Shown: one piece after another, positions 8,151 to 16,729 of the stretch
Numbering within the stretch: the first letter of the stretch is position 1
Layout of the letters: every line of letters starts with the position of its first letter
Source of the DNA: Planococcus kocurii
GTDB taxonomy: Bacteria > Bacillota > Bacilli > Bacillales_A > Planococcaceae
Direction of reading: 5' to 3'
NCBI RefSeq assembly: GCF_001465835.2
Contig: NZ_CP013661.2
Location: 1,418,501 to 1,482,500 of the forward strand
DNA length: 64,000 nucleotides
Notes under the pieces: model-generated
What the model was told of the DNA's origin: nothing
Database searches by the model: none
Seen by the model: the letters and a program-made list of their open reading frames with translations, nothing else
Made by a program: the position numbers and the translations under genes

Positions 8151-8480
8151 TTGACAGTAAAAATGACAGTCGAAAACGCACTTCAAGCCAAATCAGAAAT
8201 CGAAAAACTAGAAGCACAGGGATACACACATGAAGATATTTACATCTTTGCGCATGATAAAAAGCGTGGCAAGGACATCTCGAAAGCACTAGACACTGAA
8301 GAAGTCGGCATGAAAGAACAAGGCTTCCTCGACAGCATGAAAAACATGACAATTTCACGAGGCGACGAGCTTCGCGCGAAGATGGCTGCTGCTGGATTAT
8401 CTGATCAAGAAGCAGAACAGTATGAAGAAGAGCTTGATAAAGGGAAATTGGTTATTATTGCAAATAAAGACGTAAAGTAA
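8151..8480 (+). CDS. yflT: General stress protein, YflT/GSP17M domain
   Basis: A 109-residue soluble protein of the YflT (general stress protein 17M) family. The domain begins at once with ENALQAKSEIEKLEAQGYTHEDIYIFAHDK split over residues 8-37, the family's beta-alpha-beta opening. The biochemical role is not known; it is induced by general stress in Bacillus subtilis. It starts at a TTG with GGAGGG 6 bases upstream, and a sigma-B-like promoter precedes it, which agrees with the family's regulation. A strong terminator follows, so it is a single-gene unit. Confidence 0.88.
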   Translation: MTVKMTVENALQAKSEIEKLEAQGYTHEDIYIFAHDKKRGKDISKALDTEEVGMKEQGFLDSMKNMTISRGDELRAKMAAAGLSDQEAEQYEEELDKGKLVIIANKDVK

Positions 8481-8489
8481 TTCACTAGT

Positions 8490-8523
8490 AAAGCATTGCC
8501 GGTCGAATCGGCAATGCTTTTTT
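8490..8523 (+). terminator. Terminator of yflT
   Basis: A 12-bp stem AAAGCATTGCCG (8490-8501) with CGGCAATGCTTT (8509-8520), followed by T residues. Confidence 0.85.
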
Positions 8524-8707
8524 ATGTACCAATTCAACATGTCCACTGATTTTTCCCTCCTATTTAAGTGTTACTAATATAGAGTTAGCCAGCGCTTTAC
8601 CTCTCTTTTTTATTGTATCGGCTTTATTTTTTTGCTATATTTAGATAAGGATTTTCTAATTTTTAAAAAACTTACATCCGTAGCAATCAGCATCAAGGGG
8701 GAACAAC

Positions 8708-9763
8708 ATGAAAAGTTTAAAAATGGGAAGTGCCTTTGTCGGCATTATTGTCGGTGCCGGATTCGCTTCTGGCCAAGAAATTCTTCAGTATTTTACTAGC
8801 TTTGGCTATATGGGAACTATTGCAGCAATCTTAGCAACTGCTTTATTTGCATATTTAGGAATGAGTTTAACTCGACTGGGAAGTCGTATGAAAACAACAT
8901 CACATAAAGAAGCTATTTTTGGGATTAGCGGAAAAATAATTGGTACGATTGTTGATTACATCATCATTCTGACTCTTTTTGGAGTGGGTGTCGTGATGAT
9001 TGCCGGAGCAGGCTCTATTTTCTCTCAGCAATTCAATTTGCCAGCTCCACTTGGTAGTACAGTCATGGCGATTCTAGTCGTCTTGACCATCATGCTGAAT
9101 GTTAAAAAAGTCATTGCTATCATTGGTAGTATTACACCATTTTTAATTATTGCCGTTGTAGTTTTAGCGGTCTATAGTTTACTGACGATGGATGCCACAT
9201 TTGCATCATTAAACCCCATCGCTAATGATCAAGCTTCTGTTCTACCCAACTGGTTCCTGTCCGCTATAAATTACGTATCATTTAATATAGCTGTCGGTGC
9301 TTCAATGGCCATTGTCATGGGTGGTACTGAAAAAGACGAAAAAGTCGCAGCACGTGGGGGACTCATCGGCGGACTTATTTTAGGTGGTCTAATTATTTTG
9401 AGCCATTTGGCGATTTTCTCCAAAGTGGATGTTGTCGGTAGCGCAGAAATGCCTTTACTGCAAATAGCTGATGATTTATCACCAATTCTTGGAGTCTTCA
9501 TGTCATTCATTCTTTTTGGCATGATCTACAACACCGCTGTCAGCATGCTGTTTTCATTCTCAGCGCGCTTTGTTGAAATGGGTACGATGAAATCTCGCAT
9601 GTTCATCATTGCTGTCGGGCTTGTCGCTTATGTATTGAGCTTTGTTGGTTTCACGAAACTTGTTAGTCTGTTTTATCCGACCATCGGTTTTCTCGGTTTG
9701 TTCCTTGTTATCGCTTTGATTGTTGCAGACATTCGACAACCGCATAAAACAAAACTTCAATAA
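8708..9763 (+). CDS. ykvI: YkvI-family membrane transporter
   Basis: A 351-residue integral membrane protein with about ten hydrophobic helices. It opens with VGIIVGAGFASGQEI near residues 11-25, an unwound-helix motif characteristic of the YkvI group (COG3949) and reminiscent of LeuT-fold sodium-coupled amino acid transporters. The substrate is unknown. The ATG has AGGGGG 6 bases upstream. The next gene, ykvR, starts 18 bases after its stop, so the two probably form one transcript. Confidence 0.85.
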   Translation: MKSLKMGSAFVGIIVGAGFASGQEILQYFTSFGYMGTIAAILATALFAYLGMSLTRLGSRMKTTSHKEAIFGISGKIIGTIVDYIIILTLFGVGVVMIAGAGSIFSQQFNLPAPLGSTVMAILVVLTIMLNVKKVIAIIGSITPFLIIAVVVLAVYSLLTMDATFASLNPIANDQASVLPNWFLSAINYVSFNIAVGASMAIVMGGTEKDEKVAARGGLIGGLILGGLIILSHLAIFSKVDVVGSAEMPLLQIADDLSPILGVFMSFILFGMIYNTAVSMLFSFSARFVEMGTMKSRMFIIAVGLVAYVLSFVGFTKLVSLFYPTIGFLGLFLVIALIVADIRQPHKTKLQ

Positions 9764-9781
9764 CTAGAGGTGAAGCGAGTA

Positions 9782-10081
9782 ATGAAAACGATTATTTGGA
9801 TCAACGATACTAAACTAGAAGCTCTTCATTTCAAAGCAGAATTAATGGAGGATTCGAATGTTCACTCAAACAAACGAAAAATTTCTTTTGACTTCAAGGT
9901 AACAAGTGAAGACTATCATGACATTGCAATATTGTTATATCAACTGAATTTGCGAATCCGTATTCCAGCTCAAGAATTGGATTTCAATGCATCGATTATC
10001 GATTACTCAACATCGATTACCGATTTGTACAAACCCAATCAAGTAGCCGATTACCATTTAGAACTGCTGGAACAAGATTAG
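9782..10081 (+). CDS. ykvR: DUF3219 protein, YkvR-like
   Basis: A 99-residue cytoplasmic protein of the DUF3219 family, function unknown. The family core is visible as the strand IIWINDTKLEAL at the start and DFKVTSEDYHDIAILLY in the middle. I choose the ATG at 9782, which has AGAGGTG 9 bases upstream; a GTG at 9770 lies within that ribosome site. It follows the ykvI homologue closely. In Bacillus subtilis the ykvI and ykvR genes belong to the same chromosomal neighbourhood. Confidence 0.85.
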   Translation: MKTIIWINDTKLEALHFKAELMEDSNVHSNKRKISFDFKVTSEDYHDIAILLYQLNLRIRIPAQELDFNASIIDYSTSITDLYKPNQVADYHLELLEQD

Positions 10082-10147
10082 ATAGCTTAAGTAGAAAACC
10101 GTTATAACTTATATACAAGTACAAAGAGGAGCTTGTCCGATAAGCCT

Positions 10148-10414
10148 CTAACATAAAACAGACGGAGAAAAAGCGTTTCTTTTTCTCCGTCTGTTTTTTT
10201 GAATTGCCGCCGAAAATGCAGATAGTAGCTGATGGATACCAGCTACTTCCAAAAAATTGTGAGCCCGTGCGACAATCCTAAAATCGGTGTGTACTTTTTC
10301 GAGTTCCTGAAAGTATAATTTTAGGAAGGACCGATTGCGCTTGACACGACCAAGCACATTTTTTCCATCAATTTTGCGTCTTCTTACAGAAATGAGTGGT
10401 TTTCGTCTCTTTTT
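10148..10414 (-). pseudogene. IS1182-type transposase, C-terminal remnant
   Basis: The open frame encodes RRRKIDGKNVLGRVKRNRSF, then FQELEKVHTDF and VARAHNFLEVAG. This matches the C-terminal end of IS1182-group transposases (the pattern E-x-VFG-x-xK-x-NRxF, then KV-x-x-E/D, then LAHN-x-x-K). The glutamate of the DDE site before VFG is changed to Gly/Lys, and a TAG stop lies in frame at 10415-10417, so nothing upstream survives. It is a decayed fragment, not a working element. The tail runs through a hairpin that also ends with a T run. Confidence 0.7.
10155..10200 (+). terminator. Long hairpin at the transposase remnant end, terminator-like
   Basis: A 19-bp perfect stem (10155-10173 with 10179-10197) with a 5-base loop and a T run on the plus strand. 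It probably stops transcription of ykvI-ykvR, although it originates in the mobile element end. Confidence 0.75.
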
Positions 10415-10581
10415 CTAGAGTCAAAATGGCTGATGGTAATGAAGGACGACGAAAGGCAAAGATATGCTTCTGTAAGATTTGCTAGCTTCGTCGCAATGGA
10501 CATCAGCTTGTTCTTTAGCAGACAAAAGGGGCTGCACCGAAAAAGCCATTGTTTACGACCTTTTAAGACATCCCCTTCTTT
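10415..10581. other. Non-coding stretch next to the transposase remnant
   Basis: About 165 bases without a gene. The part around 10528-10560 (GGGGCTGCACCGAAAAAG) resembles an insertion-sequence end and may be the far edge of the dead element; I cannot identify a matching inverted repeat or a target duplication. Confidence 0.35.
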
Positions 10582-10842
10582 TTACTTTCTTTTGAAACGG
10601 CTTCCTTTTTTTCTCATTCTCAATCGATCCATCAGCTCTTCTGTTTGTTGATTTTTGATAAGAGAGGTTTCTTCATCCAGAATGATAGAAAGTTGTCTGT
10701 TTTCTGCATCAATCGTGAACCAAGAATTAATATGGCTTCCTGCGGGCAAACAATCGAAAGGCAAGATCAATTCAAGTTTTTCTGCTTCTACTAAGATGAC
10801 CGCATATCTACCGTCTTCAATACGGTCCAAAATTCCTTTCAT
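10582..10842 (-). CDS. DUF3006 protein
   Basis: An 86-residue protein of the DUF3006 family, with the conserved start MKGILDRIEDGRYAVIL followed by an acidic-hydrophobic beta-barrel-like segment and a very basic C-terminus (RKKGSRFKRK). Function is unknown. It starts 4 bases after the stop of the MBL lipoprotein gene, and its AGGAGGG ribosome site overlaps that stop codon, so translation is coupled. DUF3006 genes commonly sit beside ComEC-like metallohydrolases, and this pair fits that. Confidence 0.85.
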   Translation of the reverse strand: MKGILDRIEDGRYAVILVEAEKLELILPFDCLPAGSHINSWFTIDAENRQLSIILDEETSLIKNQQTEELMDRLRMRKKGSRFKRK

Positions 10843-10846
10843 CGCA

Positions 10847-11977
10847 TTACCCTCCTATGCAAGCCAGGCCCTGTTCCTGAATAACCTCCAGCGTCCCTTG
10901 CCCAATTCCTTTAATATCAATTAATTCTTCCACGCTTTCAAACGGTCGTTGCTCGATAATTGCCTTTGCATAAGCATCGCCAATTCCCGATATCTCCTGC
11001 AATTCCGCTGAAGAAGCAATATTCAAATCGATACACCGATTTTCTCCTTCAGTGGGAACGCCTTTCTTCTGCGTTTTCACACGATAGGATTTACCGTCTG
11101 TTTCCACCACAATCGTGCCGTTGACATCTGTCCCGTAGACTTCTGCTCCCGCATTTTCTACAGCTGCAATTACTTCTGCATGCGGATGTCCATAAGAGTT
11201 ATCGGCTCCTGCACTATAAATTGCAACGTCAGGATTAACTGCCTTCAAAAAAGCCGCACTGGTTGATGTATTGGAACCGTGGTGTCCTAAACGCAAAATT
11301 TCCGCATTTAACTCGATACCACTGTCAATCATTTGTTGTTCTTCTGTAATGCCCGCATCTCCTGTAAAAACAAAATCGACATCCCCATAGGTGATTCTTA
11401 ATGAAATGGATTCCTCGTTTGCTGCACCGGTAAGTTCTTTTGGATGTAGCACTTCAATTTGCAAAGAGCCCACATCAAAAATGTCACCTGTTTTCGGCTC
11501 ATCATACGCTGTATCACTTGCTTCAATAGCTTGCAGCGCATTTGTAAATGTATTAGAGCTACTCGTATTACCGGACATCCACACTTCTCCAACCTCAAAT
11601 TCTCCGATTACTTGTGCCAGTTGACCAATATGATCGGCATCCGGATGAGTACCCACCACAATATCAATTTCTTTGATGCCTTGCTGCTTCAAGTAATCTA
11701 CTACTTGGGTTGATTTCCAATGGCCCGCGTCAATCAACATCAAAAACCCTTCAAATTCTACTAGTGTGGCATCGCCTTGGCCAACATCTATATAATGTAC
11801 ACTCAAGGTTTCTGCAACATCTTCGTTTAGGACAGGCTGTTCTACTTTATCTTTATCGTTCTCTTGCTGCTCCTCATTATTCACTGCTTCGTCTTTTGGT
11901 TGCTCAGCTGCTTTGTTGCAAGCTGACAGCAACAGTAACATTAAAATTACTAGGAAGGACACTACTGTTTTTTTCAA
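10847..11977 (-). CDS. ComEC-type MBL-fold lipoprotein with HhH domain
   Basis: A 376-residue exported protein. A signal sequence ends in the lipobox LLSAC near residue 20, so it is lipid-anchored outside the membrane. A Glu/Asp-rich linker follows. The middle is the metallo-beta-lactamase domain seen at the end of ComEC, with GTHPDADHIGQ as the metal motif, FTGDAG and HHGSNTSTS. The last 65 residues (CIDLNIASSAELQEISGIG and KGIGQGTLEVI) are a ComEA-like double helix-hairpin-helix, which binds DNA. It may be a surface nuclease or phosphodiesterase; it lacks ComEC's channel helices. The TTG start at 11977 has AGGAGTGAG 4-8 bases upstream; a GTG at 11998 is weaker. Confidence 0.85.
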   Translation of the reverse strand: MKKTVVSFLVILMLLLLSACNKAAEQPKDEAVNNEEQQENDKDKVEQPVLNEDVAETLSVHYIDVGQGDATLVEFEGFLMLIDAGHWKSTQVVDYLKQQGIKEIDIVVGTHPDADHIGQLAQVIGEFEVGEVWMSGNTSSSNTFTNALQAIEASDTAYDEPKTGDIFDVGSLQIEVLHPKELTGAANEESISLRITYGDVDFVFTGDAGITEEQQMIDSGIELNAEILRLGHHGSNTSTSAAFLKAVNPDVAIYSAGADNSYGHPHAEVIAAVENAGAEVYGTDVNGTIVVETDGKSYRVKTQKKGVPTEGENRCIDLNIASSAELQEISGIGDAYAKAIIEQRPFESVEELIDIKGIGQGTLEVIQEQGLACIGG

Positions 11978-12028
11978 AAACTCACTCCTGTTCTCCACTA
12001 AATTTTAGCATATGAAAACAGAAATGAA

Positions 12029-12062
12029 AAAGCAGGACAAGAAACGTCTCTTGCCCTGCTTT
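12029..12062 (-). terminator. Terminator of the glycogen-SDR operon
   Basis: AAAGCAGG (12029-12036) pairs with CCTGCTTT (12055-12062), extended by CAAG/CTTG after one mismatch, with a T-rich run on the minus strand. Confidence 0.7.
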
Positions 12063-12069
12063 CTTCTAT

Positions 12070-12879
12070 TTACGTAGACATATAGTCGCCACCATTCATA
12101 TGCAAAAATTGACCTGTCATATATGAATTTTGCGGATCTGCCAAAAAAACATAGGCCTTCACCAATTCGTACGGCTGCCCTGGACGTCCAGCTGGAACAT
12201 CTTCACCAAAATCATCAGCGACATTTGGATTTAAATCACCGAAAGTTTTTGTAATTAGCGGTGTCCAGATGGGCCCTGGTGCGATGCCATTCACTGCAAT
12301 TTCTTCGCGCACTAACCGTCTTGCCAGCGACCGCGTCATCGCAACCATCGCGCCATTTGCTCCTGCATAATCAATCAAATCCGAATGTCCCCGGTAAGCG
12401 TTGATGGATGCGGTATTGATAATTCGTGAACCTCTTTTTAAATGCGGAAGCGCCGCTCTCGTCAAATAAAACATAGCAAAGGCTTTGATTTCAAAAGTTT
12501 TAAGTAGTTGTTCATCTGTAATATCAAGTGGTGAAGTTTGAGGATATTGGTAACCTGCGTTATTGACCACTATATCCACTTGGCCAAATTCCGCTAAAGT
12601 AAACTGGACCAACTCATCACAATTCGCTGATTTCCCTAAATCACCGCTTAACGCTTTCACTTTGCCCCCATAACTTTCAATTAATGTGATGGTTTTTTGA
12701 GCACCTTCATCGTCTCCTAGATAACCGATAACCACCTTAGCGCCTTCCTTGGCGTAAGCGATTGCTACTGCTTGACCGATACCACTACTGCCACCTGTAA
12801 CAATTGCAACTTTTCCAACGAGTGCTCCACTGGCCTTATAGTCTTTTAAATCAGTGTTATCAAAATGATGATCTGCCAT
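12070..12879 (-). CDS. SDR-family oxidoreductase with altered active site
   Basis: A 269-residue short-chain dehydrogenase/reductase close to the YdaD/YhxC group of general stress SDRs. The cofactor motif TGGSSGIG is near residues 28-35, NNAG near 106-109, the catalytic Ser is S158 (TASINAY) and the catalytic Tyr is Y171. The usual Lys four residues after Tyr is replaced by Asn175 (YAGAN; codon AAT). That Lys normally lowers the Tyr pKa, so activity may be reduced or changed. It starts 19 bases after the glgP stop with AAAGGGTGG upstream, and no promoter or terminator is seen between, so it is probably the last gene of the glycogen operon. Confidence 0.88.
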   Translation of the reverse strand: MADHHFDNTDLKDYKASGALVGKVAIVTGGSSGIGQAVAIAYAKEGAKVVIGYLGDDEGAQKTITLIESYGGKVKALSGDLGKSANCDELVQFTLAEFGQVDIVVNNAGYQYPQTSPLDITDEQLLKTFEIKAFAMFYLTRAALPHLKRGSRIINTASINAYRGHSDLIDYAGANGAMVAMTRSLARRLVREEIAVNGIAPGPIWTPLITKTFGDLNPNVADDFGEDVPAGRPGQPYELVKAYVFLADPQNSYMTGQFLHMNGGDYMST

Positions 12880-12898
12880 ATTTCCACCCTTTCACCGA

Positions 12899-15289
12899 CT
12901 AATATACGCTAGGAATTTTTGTTAAATGCCAAACATCATTCGAATATTGCTGAATGGTACGGTCGCTTGAGAAAATACCGGAAGCAGCGATATTTTTGAC
13001 GCACATTTCAGCCCATTTTACTGGATTCGCATAAGCTGCCAAAATTCGTTCATGTGCATTTGAGTAGCTGTGAATGTCTTTCAAAACAAAATAAGGGTCC
13101 CTATCTTCTAACAGCTGCCCCACAATAAAATCAACATTCTCTTTTCCTTCTGTCCATTCTCCATCAACCAACTGCTTCATCATTTTTTTAATTTCAGGAT
13201 CTGAATTGATTATTTCTTTCGGATCATAGGATTGTTCTTTTTCATACTGCATAACCTCTTCAGCACGCATCCCGAAGACAAACGCATTTTCTTGACCAGC
13301 TTGCTCGAATATTTCGACGTTCGCACCGTCCAAGGTACCAATCGTCAATGCCCCATTCATCATCAACTTCATATTGCCCGTACCGGAAGCTTCTTTAGAA
13401 GCGGTAGATATTTGCTCGCTCACATCAGCTGCTGGAATTAAGTATTCAGCTTGCGTGACATTGTAATTTTCGACAAAGACAATGTACAGGTGTTTTCTTA
13501 GCAGTGGATCATTATTCACTTTCACTGCCACCGTATTAATCATTTTAATTACTTGTTTGGCAAAATGATAACTCGGCGCCGCCTTTCCTCCAAAAAAGAA
13601 AGTTCGTGGATGTGGCCGGTACGTTGAATCTTGTTTAATTCGATCGCAAAGCATTTGAATATGCATGATGTTCATTAGCTGTCGCTTATAGCCATGAACA
13701 CGTTTAATGTGGATATCAAAAATAGAAGCTGAATCTACAATTATATTTTCATTTCGTTGAAGATGATAAAGTAATTGTTCTTTTTTCAAGGTTTTAATCG
13801 CTTGAAAATCTTGAAGAAAGGAATGATTTTGAGCAAAATAATGCAATTCGTTTAAACGTTCAGGCTCTTCAATCCACCGAGGTCCAATTGTTTCAGTAAT
13901 TAGTCCAGATAACTCTTGGTTGGCTTTAACGAGCCACCTTCGATGTGCGATGCCATTGGTTTTATTGTGAAACTTGTTCGGAAACTGTTCGTTCAGTTCT
14001 TTCATTTCTCGTTTTTTCAAAATTTCTGTGTGCAGTTTGGCCACACCATTTACTTTATAGCTTCCTACTACTGCTAATACGGCCATTTTAATCACACCAT
14101 TTTCAATAATTGACAGCTTTCGAAATGTTTCTTCGTCTATAGTTTGTGTCTCTAGACTTTCTTTGAAACGCTTGTCGATTTCTTCGATAATCGTATAGAC
14201 TCTTGGCAGTAAAGATTGAATCAGCCGACTGTCCCATTTTTCCATCGCTTCTTCCAAAATCGTATGATTTGTATAGGAAATAGTGCGCGTCGTAATATCC
14301 CAAGCTTGTTCCCAAGTGAGGTGATGATCATCAATCAATAAGCGCATCAATTCTGGAACGGCCAAAGCTGGATGTGTATCATTGATTTGAATGGCGACAT
14401 TTTCTGGAAGTTTCTCCATAGAAAAGCTGCGATTGTTCAAGATATCTTGGAGTGATGCACTACAGAGAAAGTATTGTTGCTTCAAACGGAGGATTTTGCC
14501 AGATTCTAGAGAATCATCAGGATAAAGTCGGTCGGTGATCTTGGCGGTTTCTTGTTCATAAACCAAGTAATCTTTATCTCCGGGAAACGGGAGATTTGAA
14601 ACTTCTGCCTGCCACAACCGAAGTGTATTAACTGTCCCCCCATTTGCTCCGACAATCGGCATATCATAAGGTACTGCTTTGACCCATTCCGAATTTTCTA
14701 CCTTCATCTTTAGTCCGTCTATCCCCATGACTAATTGAACGTCTCCATAATAAGGAATGTCTATTGCTAGGTCTTCACGACGAGCATCTGCGTTGTGCTC
14801 TTCTTGTATCCATTCCGTAGGTTGTTCTGTCTGATAGCCATTGACGAAATGCTGAGTGAATAGCCCCCCTTTATAGCGCAGCCCATAGCCATGTCCCGGT
14901 AATTGAAGAGAAGCCAGCGAATCCATAAAACAAGCTGCCAATCTTCCTAACCCGCCATTACCAAGACCCGGCTCTACTTCAAGTTCTTCTACTTCAGAAA
15001 GTTGAAAGCCCAGTTCATCAAGACCTTCTTTAACGATGTGGTAAGCATTTATATTCATAAGGTTTTGTCCTAAAACACGACCAATCAGAAATTCGATAGA
15101 GAAATAGTACAATTGTTTTTCATCATTTTCTTTATACAGCCCGTTTGTTCGATCCCAACTCTCTTTGATCCACTCACAAGTCATTTCCCACAGTATCTCA
15201 TAAGCTAGCTCCGTCGTTTTTCTCATATCTTTAGATTCGATTCGTGTGATAAAGCTTTTTTTGAACTCTTCTTTAGAAGAAAACATCAT
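12899..15289 (-). CDS. glgP: Glycogen phosphorylase
   Basis: A 796-residue enzyme that releases glucose 1-phosphate from glycogen or maltodextrin ends, using pyridoxal phosphate. The PLP lysine lies in SGTGNMKLMMNG near the C-terminal third, followed by GTLDGANVEI, both hallmark motifs. EPGLGNGGLGRLAACFMDS near residues 107-125 is the phosphorylase signature (shown here in part only). The length is normal. The ATG at 15289 has AAAGGGG 7 bases upstream, better than a GTG two codons earlier. It is 12 bases behind glgA, the fifth gene of glgBCDAP. Confidence 0.96.
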   Translation of the reverse strand: MMFSSKEEFKKSFITRIESKDMRKTTELAYEILWEMTCEWIKESWDRTNGLYKENDEKQLYYFSIEFLIGRVLGQNLMNINAYHIVKEGLDELGFQLSEVEELEVEPGLGNGGLGRLAACFMDSLASLQLPGHGYGLRYKGGLFTQHFVNGYQTEQPTEWIQEEHNADARREDLAIDIPYYGDVQLVMGIDGLKMKVENSEWVKAVPYDMPIVGANGGTVNTLRLWQAEVSNLPFPGDKDYLVYEQETAKITDRLYPDDSLESGKILRLKQQYFLCSASLQDILNNRSFSMEKLPENVAIQINDTHPALAVPELMRLLIDDHHLTWEQAWDITTRTISYTNHTILEEAMEKWDSRLIQSLLPRVYTIIEEIDKRFKESLETQTIDEETFRKLSIIENGVIKMAVLAVVGSYKVNGVAKLHTEILKKREMKELNEQFPNKFHNKTNGIAHRRWLVKANQELSGLITETIGPRWIEEPERLNELHYFAQNHSFLQDFQAIKTLKKEQLLYHLQRNENIIVDSASIFDIHIKRVHGYKRQLMNIMHIQMLCDRIKQDSTYRPHPRTFFFGGKAAPSYHFAKQVIKMINTVAVKVNNDPLLRKHLYIVFVENYNVTQAEYLIPAADVSEQISTASKEASGTGNMKLMMNGALTIGTLDGANVEIFEQAGQENAFVFGMRAEEVMQYEKEQSYDPKEIINSDPEIKKMMKQLVDGEWTEGKENVDFIVGQLLEDRDPYFVLKDIHSYSNAHERILAAYANPVKWAEMCVKNIAASGIFSSDRTIQQYSNDVWHLTKIPSVY

Positions 15290-15301
15290 TGGCACGCCCC
15301 T

Positions 15302-16729
15302 TTAGATTAGCTTTTCATAAAGTTTGGCGTATTCTGTCGCAGAACGCGACCATGAATAATTGCCTTCCATGCCATTTTTCTTGATTGTTTCCCAATGCTT
15401 AGGCTGTTGGTAAAAATCTAAACATCGTTGGAGGGCAAGATCAAAGGGCTTGTCCTGTGAAAAATCGCTCAAGAATCCATTACCGGTCTTTAAATTTTCA
15501 TCGTATTCAATGACTGTGTCTTTCAATCCGCCTGTTCTATTGGCTACAGGGACTGTTCCGTATTGCATTGAGATCAATTGACTCAAACCACAAGGCTCGA
15601 AATGAGAAGGCATGAGGAAAATATCCGCTCCTGCGTATAGTAGATGTGCAAAGGCCTCATCAAAGCCAATATGAATATAAACCTTATCTGGAAAATCAGC
15701 TGCTAACTTCTGGAAAAACTGCTCGTACTTTTCCTCTCCTGAACCCAATAAAGCAAACTGAACATCTTCTTTTTCCAACAAATTAGGCAATACTTCTTGC
15801 AAGACGTCAACTCCCTTTTGTCCTGCTAGCCTCGAAATCATTGTTAGTAACGGAACATCTCCACGTTCAGGAAGACCTGCCTTTGATTGGATTTCACGCT
15901 TATTGACTTGCTTTCCTTCCATGCTCATTGCATCAAATTCCCGTACGATGGCAAGATCCGTCGCTGGATTATAGACTTCTGTATCAATGCCATTTAAAAT
16001 ACCGACTAAATCTTGTTGCTTTTCTTGTAGAAGACTATTTAGTTTCTCTCCATAGAAATCTGTCAAAATTTCGTCTCGATAAGTCGGACTCACAGTCGTT
16101 ATTTTATCCACGTAGGAAATGCCTGTTTTTAAAGAGTTGAAGCTACCGCGCCATTCTACAATTCCCTCGTCATAGTAACGCTCATTCATTTCAAAATTCT
16201 CCAGAAACTTTTCTTTTGAAAATTTACCTTGAAATTGCAGGTTGTGAATGGTCAAAACGGTCTTAATTGCTTGAATCGAAGCATATCGCTGATCCTCCTT
16301 TAGGAGGAACGGGATCATAGCCGTATGCCAGTCGTGCACATGAATTACATCTGCTTGCTGCTCTTGAAGTTGGACAATTTCTAGCACGGATCGGTTGAAA
16401 AAAGCGTATCGTTCAGAGTCATCTTTTTGTCCGTAAATTTGTTCTCTTTTAAAATAATCATCATTTTCTACAAACAAGTAGGTTACTCCGGCTTGTTTGT
16501 ATTCAAAAAGTCTAAAAGGAAGTTGCCGTCCTTTAAAATGCACTTCGATAGATTCTTTCAAGATAAATTTCGATGCGTACTGTTCTGAGATCAAGCTATA
16601 TTTTGGTATAATGACCGTAATATCATGGCCTAATCTGCTAAGTTCTTTCGGTAAGGCTCCGATTACATCTGCTAATCCTCCAGCTTTTGCAAAAGGTGCA
16701 CATTCTGCTGCTGCCATAATGACTTTCAT
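15302..16729 (-). CDS. glgA: Glycogen synthase (ADP-glucose)
   Basis: A 475-residue GT5 glycosyltransferase that adds glucose from ADP-glucose to the growing alpha-1,4 chain. The ADP-glucose motif KAGGLADV is at residues 15-22, and the C-terminal EPCGLSQL with the later GGLKDTV marks the retaining GT-B active site. Two ATG codons lie side by side; the second, at 16729, overlaps the glgD stop codon (TGATG) and sits 7 bases from AAGGAGG, so I prefer it. This is translational coupling in the glgBCDAP operon. Confidence 0.95.
   Translation of the reverse strand: MKVIMAAAECAPFAKAGGLADVIGALPKELSRLGHDITVIIPKYSLISEQYASKFILKESIEVHFKGRQLPFRLFEYKQAGVTYLFVENDDYFKREQIYGQKDDSERYAFFNRSVLEIVQLQEQQADVIHVHDWHTAMIPFLLKEDQRYASIQAIKTVLTIHNLQFQGKFSKEKFLENFEMNERYYDEGIVEWRGSFNSLKTGISYVDKITTVSPTYRDEILTDFYGEKLNSLLQEKQQDLVGILNGIDTEVYNPATDLAIVREFDAMSMEGKQVNKREIQSKAGLPERGDVPLLTMISRLAGQKGVDVLQEVLPNLLEKEDVQFALLGSGEEKYEQFFQKLAADFPDKVYIHIGFDEAFAHLLYAGADIFLMPSHFEPCGLSQLISMQYGTVPVANRTGGLKDTVIEYDENLKTGNGFLSDFSQDKPFDLALQRCLDFYQQPKHWETIKKNGMEGNYSWSRSATEYAKLYEKLI

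Noticed and set aside
10433-10924. Plus-strand frames of 72 and 89 codons near 10.4-10.9 kb
   Set aside because: They lack ribosome sites and overlap the DUF3006 gene or the transposase remnant on the other strand.
10847-11977. A complete ComEC DNA-uptake channel
   Set aside because: Only the metallo-beta-lactamase part and a helix-hairpin-helix are present. There are no channel helices, and the protein is a lipoprotein.
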